This document shows positions 35,565-44,666 of a stretch of 64,000 nucleotides of DNA, in pieces. Every line of letters begins with the position of its first letter. Position 1 is the stretch's first letter. Below the pieces are notes generated by a model that made no database searches, was not told the DNA's origin, and saw nothing but the letters and a program-made list of their open reading frames with translations. The translations under genes and the position numbers were made by a program. This stretch comes from an uncultured Collinsella sp. (lineage in GTDB: Bacteria; Actinomycetota; Coriobacteriia; Coriobacteriales; Coriobacteriaceae), in NCBI GenBank assembly GCA_902494555.1, contig CABUTR010000009.1, positions 1 to 64,000 of the forward strand, written 5' to 3'.

Positions 35565-37130
35565 ATGGATGTTTCAATGCTGACGGTCGCCCTGCTCGCT
35601 TGTCCTCTCGTGTTCTCCCTGATTATGGCTGCGCTCCCCAAGACGACGTCCTACAACGTCTTCGCGGGGCTCAACACCATCTCCGTCGCGGCGACCCTTG
35701 TCCTTTCGGTCGTCACCGCGGGAACCATGCTCTCGAGCGGGCAGAATATCGACGCTTTGGGCCTGTGGCTCCATCTCGATTCGCTCTCGTCGATCTTCGT
35801 CCTTCTGGTAGGCATCATCGGGTTCATCACCGGCGTGTACTCCATCTCCTATATCAAGATCGATATCGAGGAGAAGACCATGCCGGCCGAGCGCACCAAG
35901 CAGTACTACGCGCTGTTCAGCCTGTTCGTCTTCACGATGCTGCTCGCCTGCCTGTCCAACAACATCATCCTCACCTGGGCGGCGGTCGAGGCCACTACGC
36001 TGTCGACCGTGTTCCTCGTGGGCATCTACAAGAACAAGCAGGCGCTCGAGGCGTCTTGGAAGTACGCGATGGTCTGCACCGCCGGTGTGGCCTTCGGCCT
36101 GTTCGGCACGCTGCTCATCTACGCGAACGCCGCCGATATCATGCCCAACGCGCATGAGGCCGCCTTCCTCACCTCCATCATGCCCTACGCCGACCAGTTC
36201 GACCCGATGCTCGTGCGCCTCGCGTTCGCGTTCATCGTCATCGGCTTCGGCACCAAGGCGGGCCTGTTCCCCATGCACACCTGGCTGCCCGACGCGCACT
36301 CCCAGGCTCCGAGCCCGGTCTCCGCGCTGCTCTCGGGCGTGCTGCTCAAGTGCGCCATGCTGGTGATCATCCGCTTCTACTCCCTGTCCATCATCACGGT
36401 GGGCGACACCTATCCGCGAACGCTCCTGCTCATCCTGGGCACGCTGTCCATCCTGGTGGCTGCCCTGTGCATCTTCAAGCAGGACGATATCAAGCGCCGC
36501 TTCGCGTACTCCTCCGTCGACAACGTCGGCGTGGTCGCGCTGTGCCTGGGTATCGGTGGCCCGCTCGGTATCGCCGCCTGCCTGCTGCACTGCATCTTCC
36601 ACGGCTTCACGAAGGCGCTCGCCTTCTGCATGGCCGGTAACATCCAGCACATCTACCACACCCGCGACCTGAACAAGATCAAGGGCGTCGTCGAGATCGC
36701 TCCCGTCACGGCAGCGCTCACCATCATCGCCCTGCTCGCGCTCGCCGCCTTCCCGCCGTTCGCCCTGTTCATCTCCGAGTTCCTCACCTTCGTGGCCGGC
36801 GTTCAGTCCGGTCCCATCTGGGTGGTCGTGCTCGTGGCCATCGGCCTCACCGGCGTGTACTTCGCCCTTACCGGCATCGCGCTCAAGTCCATCTTCGGCA
36901 AGGCGCCCGAGGGCATGAAGCGCCACGAGGTGCCCGCCCTCATGATCATCCCCGAGATCGCCCTCGCGATCGTGGTCATGTGGTTCGGTATCGCCACCCC
37001 GGTCGCCATCACGAGCGGCGTCGAGGATGCAACGTCCGTCGTTTTGAACCAGAGCGTCGAAGAGCTCCACGAGGCCCCTCTCTACCGCATGGTGTTCAGT
37101 TCCCAGACCAAGACAAGTGAGGTGAATTAG
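35565..37130 (+). CDS. hyfF: Hydrogenase membrane subunit HyfF (antiporter-like)
   Basis: Product of 521 aa, third NuoL/M/N-type subunit. Motifs: NNIILTWAAVEATTLSTVFLVG, GLFPMHTWLPDAHSQ, PSPVSALLSGVLLKCAML, RRFAYSSVDNVGVVALCLG and LHCIFHGFTKALAFCMAGN. It ends 5 nt before hyfG. Role is ion translocation coupled to hydrogen evolution. Confidence 0.9.
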   Translation: MDVSMLTVALLACPLVFSLIMAALPKTTSYNVFAGLNTISVAATLVLSVVTAGTMLSSGQNIDALGLWLHLDSLSSIFVLLVGIIGFITGVYSISYIKIDIEEKTMPAERTKQYYALFSLFVFTMLLACLSNNIILTWAAVEATTLSTVFLVGIYKNKQALEASWKYAMVCTAGVAFGLFGTLLIYANAADIMPNAHEAAFLTSIMPYADQFDPMLVRLAFAFIVIGFGTKAGLFPMHTWLPDAHSQAPSPVSALLSGVLLKCAMLVIIRFYSLSIITVGDTYPRTLLLILGTLSILVAALCIFKQDDIKRRFAYSSVDNVGVVALCLGIGGPLGIAACLLHCIFHGFTKALAFCMAGNIQHIYHTRDLNKIKGVVEIAPVTAALTIIALLALAAFPPFALFISEFLTFVAGVQSGPIWVVVLVAIGLTGVYFALTGIALKSIFGKAPEGMKRHEVPALMIIPEIALAIVVMWFGIATPVAITSGVEDATSVVLNQSVEELHEAPLYRMVFSSQTKTSEVN

Positions 37131-37134
37131 CACC

Positions 37135-38907
37135 ATGGCAGAACCTGAAAAGAAGGACTACGCTCGTCGCTGCGAAAGCCACGTCGAGGCCCTGCGCGCT
37201 GCAGTGCCGGGCGCTATCGAGAAGGTCGAGTGGCAGTGCGAGGACCAGCTGACGATTACCGTCAAGCAGGACAAGCTGCCCGAGGCCGTCCACTACCTGT
37301 ACTACGAGCGCTACGGCTGGATTCCCGTGATCATCGGCAACGATGAGCGCAGCCTATGCGGCCGTTACGCCGTGTACTACGTCATCTCCATGGAGGGGGA
37401 GGATCCCGGCTGGGTGACCGTCCGCGCCGAGGTCGATTCCGCCAAGATGACGTTCCCGTCCGTGACGCCGTTCGTCCCCGCCTGCGTGTGGGGCGAGCGC
37501 GAGCTGCGCGACATGTTCGGCCTGATCCCCGAGGGTCTGCCCGATCGTCGTCGCCTGGTGCTGCCCGATGACTGGCCCAGCGGCCTGTATCCGCTGCGCA
37601 AGGACTCCATGGACTACCGTTTCCGTCCCGCTCCCGCGAGCGACATGGAAAACTACGAGTTCTTGGCCGATACCAAGGGCAAGGAGACGACGCTCGTCCC
37701 CATGGGCCCGTTGCACATTACCTCCGACGAGCCCGGCCACTTCCGTCTGTTCGTTGAGGGCGAGACGATCGTCGACGCCGACTATCGTCTGTTCTACGTG
37801 CACCGCGGCATGGAGAAGGTCGCCGAGACGCGCTTGAACTATGACGCCGTGACGTTCCTCGCCGACCGCATCTGCGGCATCTGCGGCTGCGCCCACTCGG
37901 TGGCCTACGCCGAGGCCGTCGAGCGCGCCCAGGGCATCCATGTCCCGCCGCGTGCCCAGTATATCCGCGCCATCATGCTCGAGGTCGAGCGCCTGCACTC
38001 GCATCTGCTCAACATTGGCCTGGCGTCTCACTACACGGGCTTCGATTCCGGCTTCCAGCAGTTCTTCCGCGTCCGCGAGAAGTCCATGGACCTGGCCGAG
38101 AAGCTCTCCGGTCACCGTAAGACCTACGGCCTCAATGTGATCGGCGGCGTGCGTCGCGACATTTTGGCCGAGCAGAAGCTCTCCACGCTCACGACCATCC
38201 ACCAGCTGCGCTCCGAGGTTCAGGAGCTCGTCGACGTCTTGCTCTCGACGCCCAACTTTATTGAGCGTACGAGTGGCATCGGCATCTTGGACCGCAAGAT
38301 CGCACGCGACTTCTCGCCGGTCGGCCCGCTCATGCGTGGCTCGGGCTATGCCCGCGACGTGCGCTTTGACCATCCCTTCGACGGCTACGCCGATCCGGAC
38401 GTCCAGAAGATGCACGCCGCTACGGCCGACACCTGCGATGCCTTCGGCCGTACCGCCGTCCGCATCCAGGAGGTCTACGATTCGATCGACATGATCGAGA
38501 CCATGCTCGAGAACTGCCCGTCGGGCCCCATCCTCACCACGGACTGGGAGTACACCCCGCACAAGTACGCCATCGGCGCCACCGAGGCTCCGCGCGGCGA
38601 GGATGTGCACTGGGCGATGCTCGGCAACAACCAGAAGTGCTACCGCTGGCGCGCCAAGGCCGCCACGTACAGCAACTGGCCGGTCCTGCGCTACATGTTC
38701 CGCGGCAACACCGTGGGCGACGCGGCGCTGATCGTCGGCTCGCTCGACCCGTGCTACTCCTGCACCGACCGCGTGACGGTGACCGATGTCGCCGCCAAGC
38801 GCGACCACGTGCTCGACAAGGAGCAGTTCGAGAACGTCTGGCGCGACAAGTCGCCGCTTGCGGGCGAGGGCACCATGGCCGCTCCGCTCGATGAGGAGGC
38901 GCTCTAA
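37135..38907 (+). CDS. hyfG: Group 4 [NiFe] hydrogenase large subunit HyfG/HycE
   Basis: Product of 590 aa. Residues 1-165 are a NuoC-like domain (WGERELRDMFGLIPEGLPDRRRL); the rest is the NuoD-like catalytic subunit. Nickel ligands: L1 motif RICGICGCAH at 245-254 and L2 motif DPCYSCTDR at 538-546. The 44 residues after Arg546 fit the C-terminal extension removed by HycI after nickel insertion. Sited between membrane genes and the Fe-S subunits; with HyfI it makes H2 from electrons delivered by the ferredoxins. No hypABCDEF maturation genes are in the window, so they must lie elsewhere. Confidence 0.96.
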   Translation: MAEPEKKDYARRCESHVEALRAAVPGAIEKVEWQCEDQLTITVKQDKLPEAVHYLYYERYGWIPVIIGNDERSLCGRYAVYYVISMEGEDPGWVTVRAEVDSAKMTFPSVTPFVPACVWGERELRDMFGLIPEGLPDRRRLVLPDDWPSGLYPLRKDSMDYRFRPAPASDMENYEFLADTKGKETTLVPMGPLHITSDEPGHFRLFVEGETIVDADYRLFYVHRGMEKVAETRLNYDAVTFLADRICGICGCAHSVAYAEAVERAQGIHVPPRAQYIRAIMLEVERLHSHLLNIGLASHYTGFDSGFQQFFRVREKSMDLAEKLSGHRKTYGLNVIGGVRRDILAEQKLSTLTTIHQLRSEVQELVDVLLSTPNFIERTSGIGILDRKIARDFSPVGPLMRGSGYARDVRFDHPFDGYADPDVQKMHAATADTCDAFGRTAVRIQEVYDSIDMIETMLENCPSGPILTTDWEYTPHKYAIGATEAPRGEDVHWAMLGNNQKCYRWRAKAATYSNWPVLRYMFRGNTVGDAALIVGSLDPCYSCTDRVTVTDVAAKRDHVLDKEQFENVWRDKSPLAGEGTMAAPLDEEAL

Positions 38908-38908
38908 T

Positions 38909-39625
38909 ATGCTGAAGCTTTGGAAGGTTAACGCCAAGGCCGGCGACGCGACGGTCAAGTACCCGTTTGCGCCGTTCCCCACCAACAAGGACATGCGCGG
39001 CAAGCCCGAGCACAACGCGGAGCTCTGCATCGCCTGCGGTGCCTGCGGCGTGGCGTGCCCGGCCGATGCCATTCGCATGGACACCGACCTTGCGGCCGAT
39101 ACCATCACCTGGTCGATCGACTACGGTCGCTGCATCTTTTGCGGCCGCTGCGAGGAAGCCTGCCCCATGGAGGCCATCAAGCTCACCGAGGAGTTTGAGC
39201 TGGCCGTCATGAGTAAGGACGACCTCACCAGCAAGAGCGTCTACACGCTCGAGCACTGCTCGCGTTGCGGCAAGCCGTTTGCCCCGCACAAGGAGATCGA
39301 CTACGCCAAGCGCCTGCTGCAAAAGGCCGGCGGCATGGAGGCCATCCAGGCCGCCCGTACCGTCGGCATGTGCCAGGAGTGCAAGCGCGAGCTCGACGCC
39401 CTGCGTGCCGCCTCGGCCGTAAAGACCGGCAACGCACGCGGCATGGCTGCCAACGAGACGCTTGCGTCCGGTGAGCCCCAGGGCCCCGGCATGGAGTATC
39501 TTGGCGGCCACGGCGTGAACCCGGAGTATGTCGACCGCGAGCTCAACCCCGATGCGCCCGAGATCCCCGCCGGTCCTGCACCGGTCGAGGGCATCATCAT
39601 GGATTTTGATACGAAGGAGGAGTAA
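38909..39625 (+). CDS. hyfH: Hydrogenase Fe-S subunit HyfH/HycF (NuoI-like)
   Basis: Product of 238 aa. Two 4Fe-4S clusters: CIACGACGVACPADAI and CIFCGRCEEACPMEAI, as in NuoI. The C-terminal part has two CxxC pairs (CSRCGK and CQECKR) that look like a zinc-ribbon, seen in HycF-type proteins. ATG 38909 starts 1 nt after the hyfG stop; AGGAGG upstream lies in hyfG. It relays electrons to HyfI. Confidence 0.93.
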   Translation: MLKLWKVNAKAGDATVKYPFAPFPTNKDMRGKPEHNAELCIACGACGVACPADAIRMDTDLAADTITWSIDYGRCIFCGRCEEACPMEAIKLTEEFELAVMSKDDLTSKSVYTLEHCSRCGKPFAPHKEIDYAKRLLQKAGGMEAIQAARTVGMCQECKRELDALRAASAVKTGNARGMAANETLASGEPQGPGMEYLGGHGVNPEYVDRELNPDAPEIPAGPAPVEGIIMDFDTKEE

Positions 39626-39627
39626 CC

Positions 39628-40410
39628 ATGGCCGAACCCACGCTTTTGCCCGAGCGGCTTCAGTACCGCCCGACCAAGATCGAGCTCGACGAGAGCATCG
39701 AGAAGGCCAAGGCGACCCTTCTTAAGAAGATCAAGCGCTCGGTGTACGTCTACCGTGTCGACTGCGGCGGCTGCAATGGCTGCGAGATCGAGATCTTCGG
39801 TTCCATCACGCCCGTCTTTGACGTCGAGCGCTTTGGCATCAAGGTCGTGCCCTCGCCCCGCCACGCCGACGTGCTGCTGTACACCGGCGCCGTGACGCGT
39901 GCCATGCGCATGCCGGCCCTGCGCGCCTTTGAGGCCGCGCCCGATCCCAAGATCGTGGTGTCCTATGGCGCGTGCGGCTGCACCGGCGGCATCTTCTACG
40001 ACAACTACTGCGTCTGGGGCGGCACGGACAAGATTCTGCCGGTCGATGTCTACATCCCCGGCTGCCCGCCCAGCCCCGCGCAGACCATCTACGGCTTTGC
40101 TATGGCACTTGGCCTGCTGGACCAAAAGCTCCATGCCGAGACCACGGTGGAGGCCGCCGGCGAGCAGGCTGATATCCTGCACCCCGGCGTGCCGTACAAG
40201 CTGCGCGTTGCCATTGAGCGCGAAGCTCGCGCCATGAGCGGTTACCGTTATGGCCGCGACCTGGCTAACGAGTTTATGGATACGCTCGAGGGCGCGCCCA
40301 AGGGCGATATCCGCGGTGCCATGGCGCTGCTCATCGACAAGCAGGACGATCCGCGCCGCGTCGAGGTCTACTCGGCGCTGCAGGATCTGGTGCTGGCCGG
40401 AGGTCGCTAG
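39628..40410 (+). CDS. hyfI: [NiFe] hydrogenase small subunit HyfI/HycG (NuoB-like)
   Basis: Product of 260 aa. The proximal [4Fe-4S] ligands are in VDCGGCNGCEIE (Cys46, Cys49 and a nearby Cys52), SYGACGCTGG and PGCPPSPAQ. No Tat signal, consistent with a cytoplasm-facing group 4 enzyme. The C-terminal 90 residues are an extension with charged helices. ATG 39628 follows AAGGAGGAG. Confidence 0.94.
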   Translation: MAEPTLLPERLQYRPTKIELDESIEKAKATLLKKIKRSVYVYRVDCGGCNGCEIEIFGSITPVFDVERFGIKVVPSPRHADVLLYTGAVTRAMRMPALRAFEAAPDPKIVVSYGACGCTGGIFYDNYCVWGGTDKILPVDVYIPGCPPSPAQTIYGFAMALGLLDQKLHAETTVEAAGEQADILHPGVPYKLRVAIEREARAMSGYRYGRDLANEFMDTLEGAPKGDIRGAMALLIDKQDDPRRVEVYSALQDLVLAGGR

Positions 40411-40992
40411 ATGGAGCTCACGGACCGCTCTGGCTACTTTGCGGGCCCCGGCATGCTCGGCGGCTCCTTTGGCGATGCCTCGCGCGCAAGCGACGAGGCC
40501 GCCGAGGGCGTCGTCGACCCCTGCCTGGGCCATACGCCCGACCAGGTGGTCTTCTATGAGCTCACACGTAAGTTTGTGGAGACCGAGGAAGACGTTCCCC
40601 AGGAGGCCTGCGACGTGCTGTACTACACGCTCGCCGTGGGCCACCACACCGGCGTGCTCGACTGCTTTGAGCCGCGCCTGTCGGTGCCGGTGGATGTGTT
40701 CTATTCGCTCGTCGACGCGCTGCCGGAGGGGGAGGCCAAGACCAAGTTCGAGGCCATCCGCTCCCTTGGCGAGTGCCAGCTCGACAAGGCGGCGGTGCCG
40801 TCGCTGCTCGAGGCCTGCGATGCGCTGCTCGACGAGCGCGGTTTTCGCGGGTCGGCCAAGGCCGGGATCTCGGTGTTCGACGACGACTTTGGCCTGCATG
40901 CCCAGCAGGTCGCGTTCTTAATGAAGTTTCGCGATCTGGTTGAGCGCGTGCGCGATGTGTCGGGCGTGTATCTGACGGGAAGGTTGCAGTAA
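40411..40992 (+). CDS. hycH: Formate hydrogenlyase maturation protein HycH
   Basis: Product of 193 aa, abutting hyfI with no gap. The pattern VVFYELTRKFV, YYTLAVGHHTGVLDCF and a C-terminal LMKFRDLVERVRDVSGVYLTGRL matches HycH/HyfJ proteins, needed for maturation of the large subunit by an incompletely understood step. It overlaps hycI by 1 nt (TAATG). HycH versus HyfJ naming is arbitrary here. Confidence 0.85.
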   Translation: MELTDRSGYFAGPGMLGGSFGDASRASDEAAEGVVDPCLGHTPDQVVFYELTRKFVETEEDVPQEACDVLYYTLAVGHHTGVLDCFEPRLSVPVDVFYSLVDALPEGEAKTKFEAIRSLGECQLDKAAVPSLLEACDALLDERGFRGSAKAGISVFDDDFGLHAQQVAFLMKFRDLVERVRDVSGVYLTGRLQ

Positions 40993-41495
40993 TGGGTCGC
41001 GTTGTAGACGGTCGTGTGAACGGCGCCCCGTTTGCGGGTATCGTGCTCACGGCGGGAAGCGTGCTGCGCGCCGACGATGCCGCCGGCCCCGTGCTCTCCA
41101 AAAAGATGGAGGACGCACCCATCGCCGGTTGGTACACCATCGACGGTGGCCAAACGCCCGAGGACGACATCATCGAGGTCAAGCGCGAGCGTCCGCCTCG
41201 CCTGGTCTTGGTCGATGCCGCCGACATGGCACTGCCCGTCGGGTCCATCCGCTTGCTCGACAAGCGCGATGTGGCCCGTAAGTCGATGTTCACCACGCAT
41301 TCGCTTCCTTTGTCGATTCTGATCGAAGAGATTGAGCAATCGTGCGATGATATCGTCTTCGTTGGGATTCAGCCGGGCGACACGGAGTTCTACAACCCCA
41401 TGTCCCCGGAAGTCTTTGACGCCGTCGACGCCGTGTACGACGCCGTGTTCGCCAACGACTTTTCCCGCTTTGTCCGCTTGGGGCAAGAGCAATAG
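40992..41495 (+). CDS. hycI: Hydrogenase 3 maturation endopeptidase HycI
   Basis: Product of 167 aa. HycI-family proteases cut the C-terminal tail of the large subunit after Ni insertion. Visible: GSVLRADDAAGP (usual G-N-x-L-x-x-D-D-G-x-G; here Ser replaces Asn), VLVDAADM and TTHSLPLSILIE with metal-binding Asp and His residues. It is the only protease candidate for HyfG in the window. Confidence 0.9.
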   Translation: MGRVVDGRVNGAPFAGIVLTAGSVLRADDAAGPVLSKKMEDAPIAGWYTIDGGQTPEDDIIEVKRERPPRLVLVDAADMALPVGSIRLLDKRDVARKSMFTTHSLPLSILIEEIEQSCDDIVFVGIQPGDTEFYNPMSPEVFDAVDAVYDAVFANDFSRFVRLGQEQ

Positions 41496-41534
41496 GAGCG
41501 CTTGTCTCTGCTGATTAGGAAAGAAGTGATTGAC

Positions 41535-42374
41535 ATGGCAGATTCCAAGGTGGAGTACCCCGCTCCCGACTGCCTGGCGCCCGCCGCGATCGAGGCCAAG
41601 ACCGAGGCCGCCGGCGTGACCAAGGCCAACCTGCCGGTCGCAAAGGCCTTTCTGTTGGCAATGTTCGCCGGTGCGTTTATTGCCTTCGGCGGCCTGTTTT
41701 TTACCGTGTTCTTGAGCGATAGCACGCTGGGCTGGGGCGCCCAGCGCGTCGTGGGCGGCCTGTGCTTTTGCCTGGGCCTGGTGCTCGTGCTGGTGTGCGG
41801 CGCCGAGCTGTTCACCGGCAACTCGCTTATGGTCTGCGCGCTCAAGAGCAAAAAGATCACCCTGGCTCAGATGCTCAAGGCATGGATTGTCGTGTGGCTT
41901 GGTAACTTTGTCGGTGCCCTGTTCATCGTCTTTTTGGTGTACATGGCCGGCATTTACAAGCTCAACGGCGAGGCGGTCGCCAATTCCATGGTGAGCGTTG
42001 CCGCCGGCAAGGTGACGATCGACTGGGTGACGATCTTCTTCCGCGGCATCCTGTGCAACATCTTTGTGTGCCTGGCCGTGTGGATCGGTACCGCCGGCAA
42101 GACCGTGGTCGATAAGGTTGTGGGCATTCTGCTGCCTATCGCCGCCTTTGTGGCCTGCGGTTTTGAGCACTGCGTCGCCAACATGTACTTTTTGCCCATG
42201 GGTGCCGTGATGCACGCGTGCGGCTATGGTGCCGACGTCGCCGGTGCCGATGCGCTCAACGCCGCGGGCATTGCGTTTAACCTGTCCGCCGCCACGCTGG
42301 GCAACATTGTGGGCGGCGCGGTTCTGGTCGCGCTCGGCTACTGGTTTATCTACGCCAAGAAGTCCGAGGCGTAA
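41535..42374 (+). CDS. focA: Formate/nitrite transporter family channel, FocA-like
   Basis: Product of 279 aa with six membrane segments. The FNT signatures are FCLGLVLVLVCGAELFTGNS, LGNFVGALF and GFEHCVANMYFLP with the pore histidine. Located directly after the FHL maturation genes, so formate is the likely substrate, supplying FdhF. ATG 41535 is preferred over TTG 41502, which overlaps no ribosome binding site. A strong terminator follows. Confidence 0.92.
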   Translation: MADSKVEYPAPDCLAPAAIEAKTEAAGVTKANLPVAKAFLLAMFAGAFIAFGGLFFTVFLSDSTLGWGAQRVVGGLCFCLGLVLVLVCGAELFTGNSLMVCALKSKKITLAQMLKAWIVVWLGNFVGALFIVFLVYMAGIYKLNGEAVANSMVSVAAGKVTIDWVTIFFRGILCNIFVCLAVWIGTAGKTVVDKVVGILLPIAAFVACGFEHCVANMYFLPMGAVMHACGYGADVAGADALNAAGIAFNLSAATLGNIVGGAVLVALGYWFIYAKKSEA

Positions 42375-42396
42375 GGTATCGTCTGTTTGACGTTGG

Positions 42397-42432
42397 GCCT
42401 CCCGCGGGGCATTGCCGTGCGGGAGGCTTTTT
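42397..42432 (+). terminator. Terminator of the formate hydrogenlyase operon
   Basis: GCCTCCCGC (42397-42405) pairs with GCGGGAGGC (42419-42427), followed by TTTTTGGG. Confidence 0.9.
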
Positions 42433-42496
42433 GGGTCTGGGGCTCGTTGCCGGGCTTTTGGCCTGTTGTGTTTGGCTGATGAAAGGGGTAATCGAG

Positions 42497-44614
42497 ATGG
42501 CATCTGCTGTGAAGCGTGACGGTCGCTCCGTGGTGACCACATGCGGGGGATGCTATGCCGATTGCGCCTTTGCGGCACGCGTTGAGGACGGTCGCGTGGT
42601 GGCCGAGTTGCCGGTGCCGGGGCATCCGTGCGCGGCGCGTGCCCTGTGCGCCCGCGGGCGGCATCGCCTGGACATGCCGTTTGACGAGCGCGATCGCATT
42701 GTGCACCCCATGCGCCGACGAGCTGATGGCTCGGGGTTCGATGCGATTTCGTGGGACGAGGCGTTCGCGCAGATTGCCAAGCGTCTTTTGGGGATTGTTG
42801 ACGAGCGCGGACCTCGTGCGCTGGGCATGACGCTCGGCGTGCCCTCGTTCGACCGCTACTGGGGCTATCGTCTTATGCATGCGCTGGGCTCGTCCAACGT
42901 GTACGGTGCCGACGGTGCCTGCGAGGTAAGCCGGCTTACCGGTTGGGAGCACAGCCTTGGCTACAGCCCCGCCTCCGACCTGGCGCATACCGATTGCATC
43001 ATGTATTTGGGGCGTTCCATTGTCGATTCGTCGACGATGGGGGCCGTTGTTGCGCTCAACGATGCACGCCGGCGCGGGGCGAAGATTATCGTGGTCGACC
43101 CCCGGCGCAGCGGTTCAGCTGCTATTGCCGACCGCTGGCTGCGCGTACGCCCGGGCTGCGACCTGGCCTTGCTGCTGGGCATTGCGCATGTGCTCATTGC
43201 CGAGGGCCTGTACGACCACGAGTTCGTTGCCCGCTATACCACGGGTTTTGACGAGCTGGCGCAGGCGGCCCGTGCTTGGACGCCCGAGTGGGCCGAGTCG
43301 ATGTGCGACGTGCCGGCCGCAGAGATTGCCGCCACGGCGCGTGATCTAGCTGCCGCCGCGCCTGCCGCCGTGGTGGATGCGGGCTTTCATGGCGGCATCG
43401 GTATCGCGTATGCCAATAGCACCCAGACCGCGCGTGCTATCTGCTTGGTCGATGTGCTTCTGGGCTGCATCGGACACGCGGGCGGTGCACTCAACCCGCC
43501 CACGCCGCTTGTGTTGGGCGACCTCGATCCCGAATGCTTTGCGACGCCGTCAGTGCCGCGTGAGCCTAAGTTGGGGTCCGAGCGCTATCCACTCGTCGAC
43601 CCCGAGCGCGGTCTGTGCACGACCATCGGCCAGTCGATTCTGGCCGGGGACCTGCGCGGGCTCATCGTCTATGCCAGTAACCCCGGTGCGGGCTATGGTA
43701 ATGCACAGGCTTGGTTAGGTATTTTGCAGCAGCTCGACTTGCTCGTGACAATTGATATTCGCTGGTCCGAGACGGCGCGTGCTTCTGACTTCGTGCTGCC
43801 CGACGTGACGTATCTGGAGGCCGACCGCGGCGTGGGCACGGCCGTGGGCGCCAACAATTCGCGGGTGTTCTACCGCAACGCCGTGCTGCCTGTGCAGCAT
43901 GACGACACACGTCCCGGTCGGGAGATTTTTGCCGGTCTGGCGCAGGCGTGTGGCGCGGGCGAGTACTTCCAGTTTACGTCTGACGATCTGGCGGCTGCCC
44001 AGGTGGCGCCTTTTGGGATCAATCTGGACGAGCTCAAGGAGCGCGGCTGGGCCGACACGGGTGTTGCGTTGCCGTCGCGTACGGGCGAGCCGGCGATTCC
44101 CTTGGATGGCGGCAAAATTGCGCTGGCAAGCGACGTATGGGAACGAGCCGGTCTGGGTCGTGTGCCCAACTGGATCGCTCTCATGGTGGAGCCTGGCCCG
44201 GGGATGTTTCGCCTCATTAGCGGCAACCGTCCCTTTGAGTCGCATACCTCGCGAAGGCTTGCAGCCCAAGGTGCCGCTGAGGCTGGGTCGGACCTGGATG
44301 CCGTGCAGATGAATGCCGATGCTGCTGCGCACATAGGCATCGCCGACGGCGAGATCGTCGAACTCGTGAGCGATATGGGCCGCGATCGCGTACGCGTGGA
44401 GACGACGCCCTATCTGCATCCGTCGTGCATCTTTACGTCGGCCGCCCCCGGCGGACGTTCGTTTGGCGCTGATGCCGGCGGCGTTCAAGCCTTGGGCGTC
44501 GGCCCACTCGACCATACACCGTTGCGTTGGGACCCGTTGACGGGCGCCGCGCTCACCCAGGAAAACGCCGTTCGCGTAGAAAAGATCGCGGCACGCGGGG
44601 ATAATGACGAGTAA
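42497..44614 (+). CDS. Molybdopterin-dependent oxidoreductase (DMSO reductase family), orphan catalytic subunit
   Basis: Product of 705 aa. N-terminal [4Fe-4S] ligands CGGCYADC plus CARG, then the Mo-bisPGD domains with GVPSFDRYWGYR, IVVDPRRSG and SNPGAGYGN, and the C-terminal dinucleotide-binding fold (ISGNRPFESHTSR). The molybdenum ligand is probably Cys in GADGACEVSRLTG, as in polysulfide/thiosulfate-reductase-like members. No Tat signal and no ferredoxin or membrane partner next to it, so it appears cytoplasmic. ATG 42497 follows AAAGGGG. It sits between focA and selA; its substrate is unknown. Confidence 0.85.
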   Translation: MASAVKRDGRSVVTTCGGCYADCAFAARVEDGRVVAELPVPGHPCAARALCARGRHRLDMPFDERDRIVHPMRRRADGSGFDAISWDEAFAQIAKRLLGIVDERGPRALGMTLGVPSFDRYWGYRLMHALGSSNVYGADGACEVSRLTGWEHSLGYSPASDLAHTDCIMYLGRSIVDSSTMGAVVALNDARRRGAKIIVVDPRRSGSAAIADRWLRVRPGCDLALLLGIAHVLIAEGLYDHEFVARYTTGFDELAQAARAWTPEWAESMCDVPAAEIAATARDLAAAAPAAVVDAGFHGGIGIAYANSTQTARAICLVDVLLGCIGHAGGALNPPTPLVLGDLDPECFATPSVPREPKLGSERYPLVDPERGLCTTIGQSILAGDLRGLIVYASNPGAGYGNAQAWLGILQQLDLLVTIDIRWSETARASDFVLPDVTYLEADRGVGTAVGANNSRVFYRNAVLPVQHDDTRPGREIFAGLAQACGAGEYFQFTSDDLAAAQVAPFGINLDELKERGWADTGVALPSRTGEPAIPLDGGKIALASDVWERAGLGRVPNWIALMVEPGPGMFRLISGNRPFESHTSRRLAAQGAAEAGSDLDAVQMNADAAAHIGIADGEIVELVSDMGRDRVRVETTPYLHPSCIFTSAAPGGRSFGADAGGVQALGVGPLDHTPLRWDPLTGAALTQENAVRVEKIAARGDNDE

Positions 44615-44666
44615 TTGACTCAGCTGATGTATTCGACTGATCCACGTTTCTTTTGAAAGGCTGCAC

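Noticed and set aside
30413..37136. Long minus-strand open frames opposite hyfB, hyfD and hyfF (520-623 codons each)
   Set aside because: They mirror hydrophobic genes with C-ending codons, giving low-complexity Asp/Glu/His/Arg-rich products without motifs.
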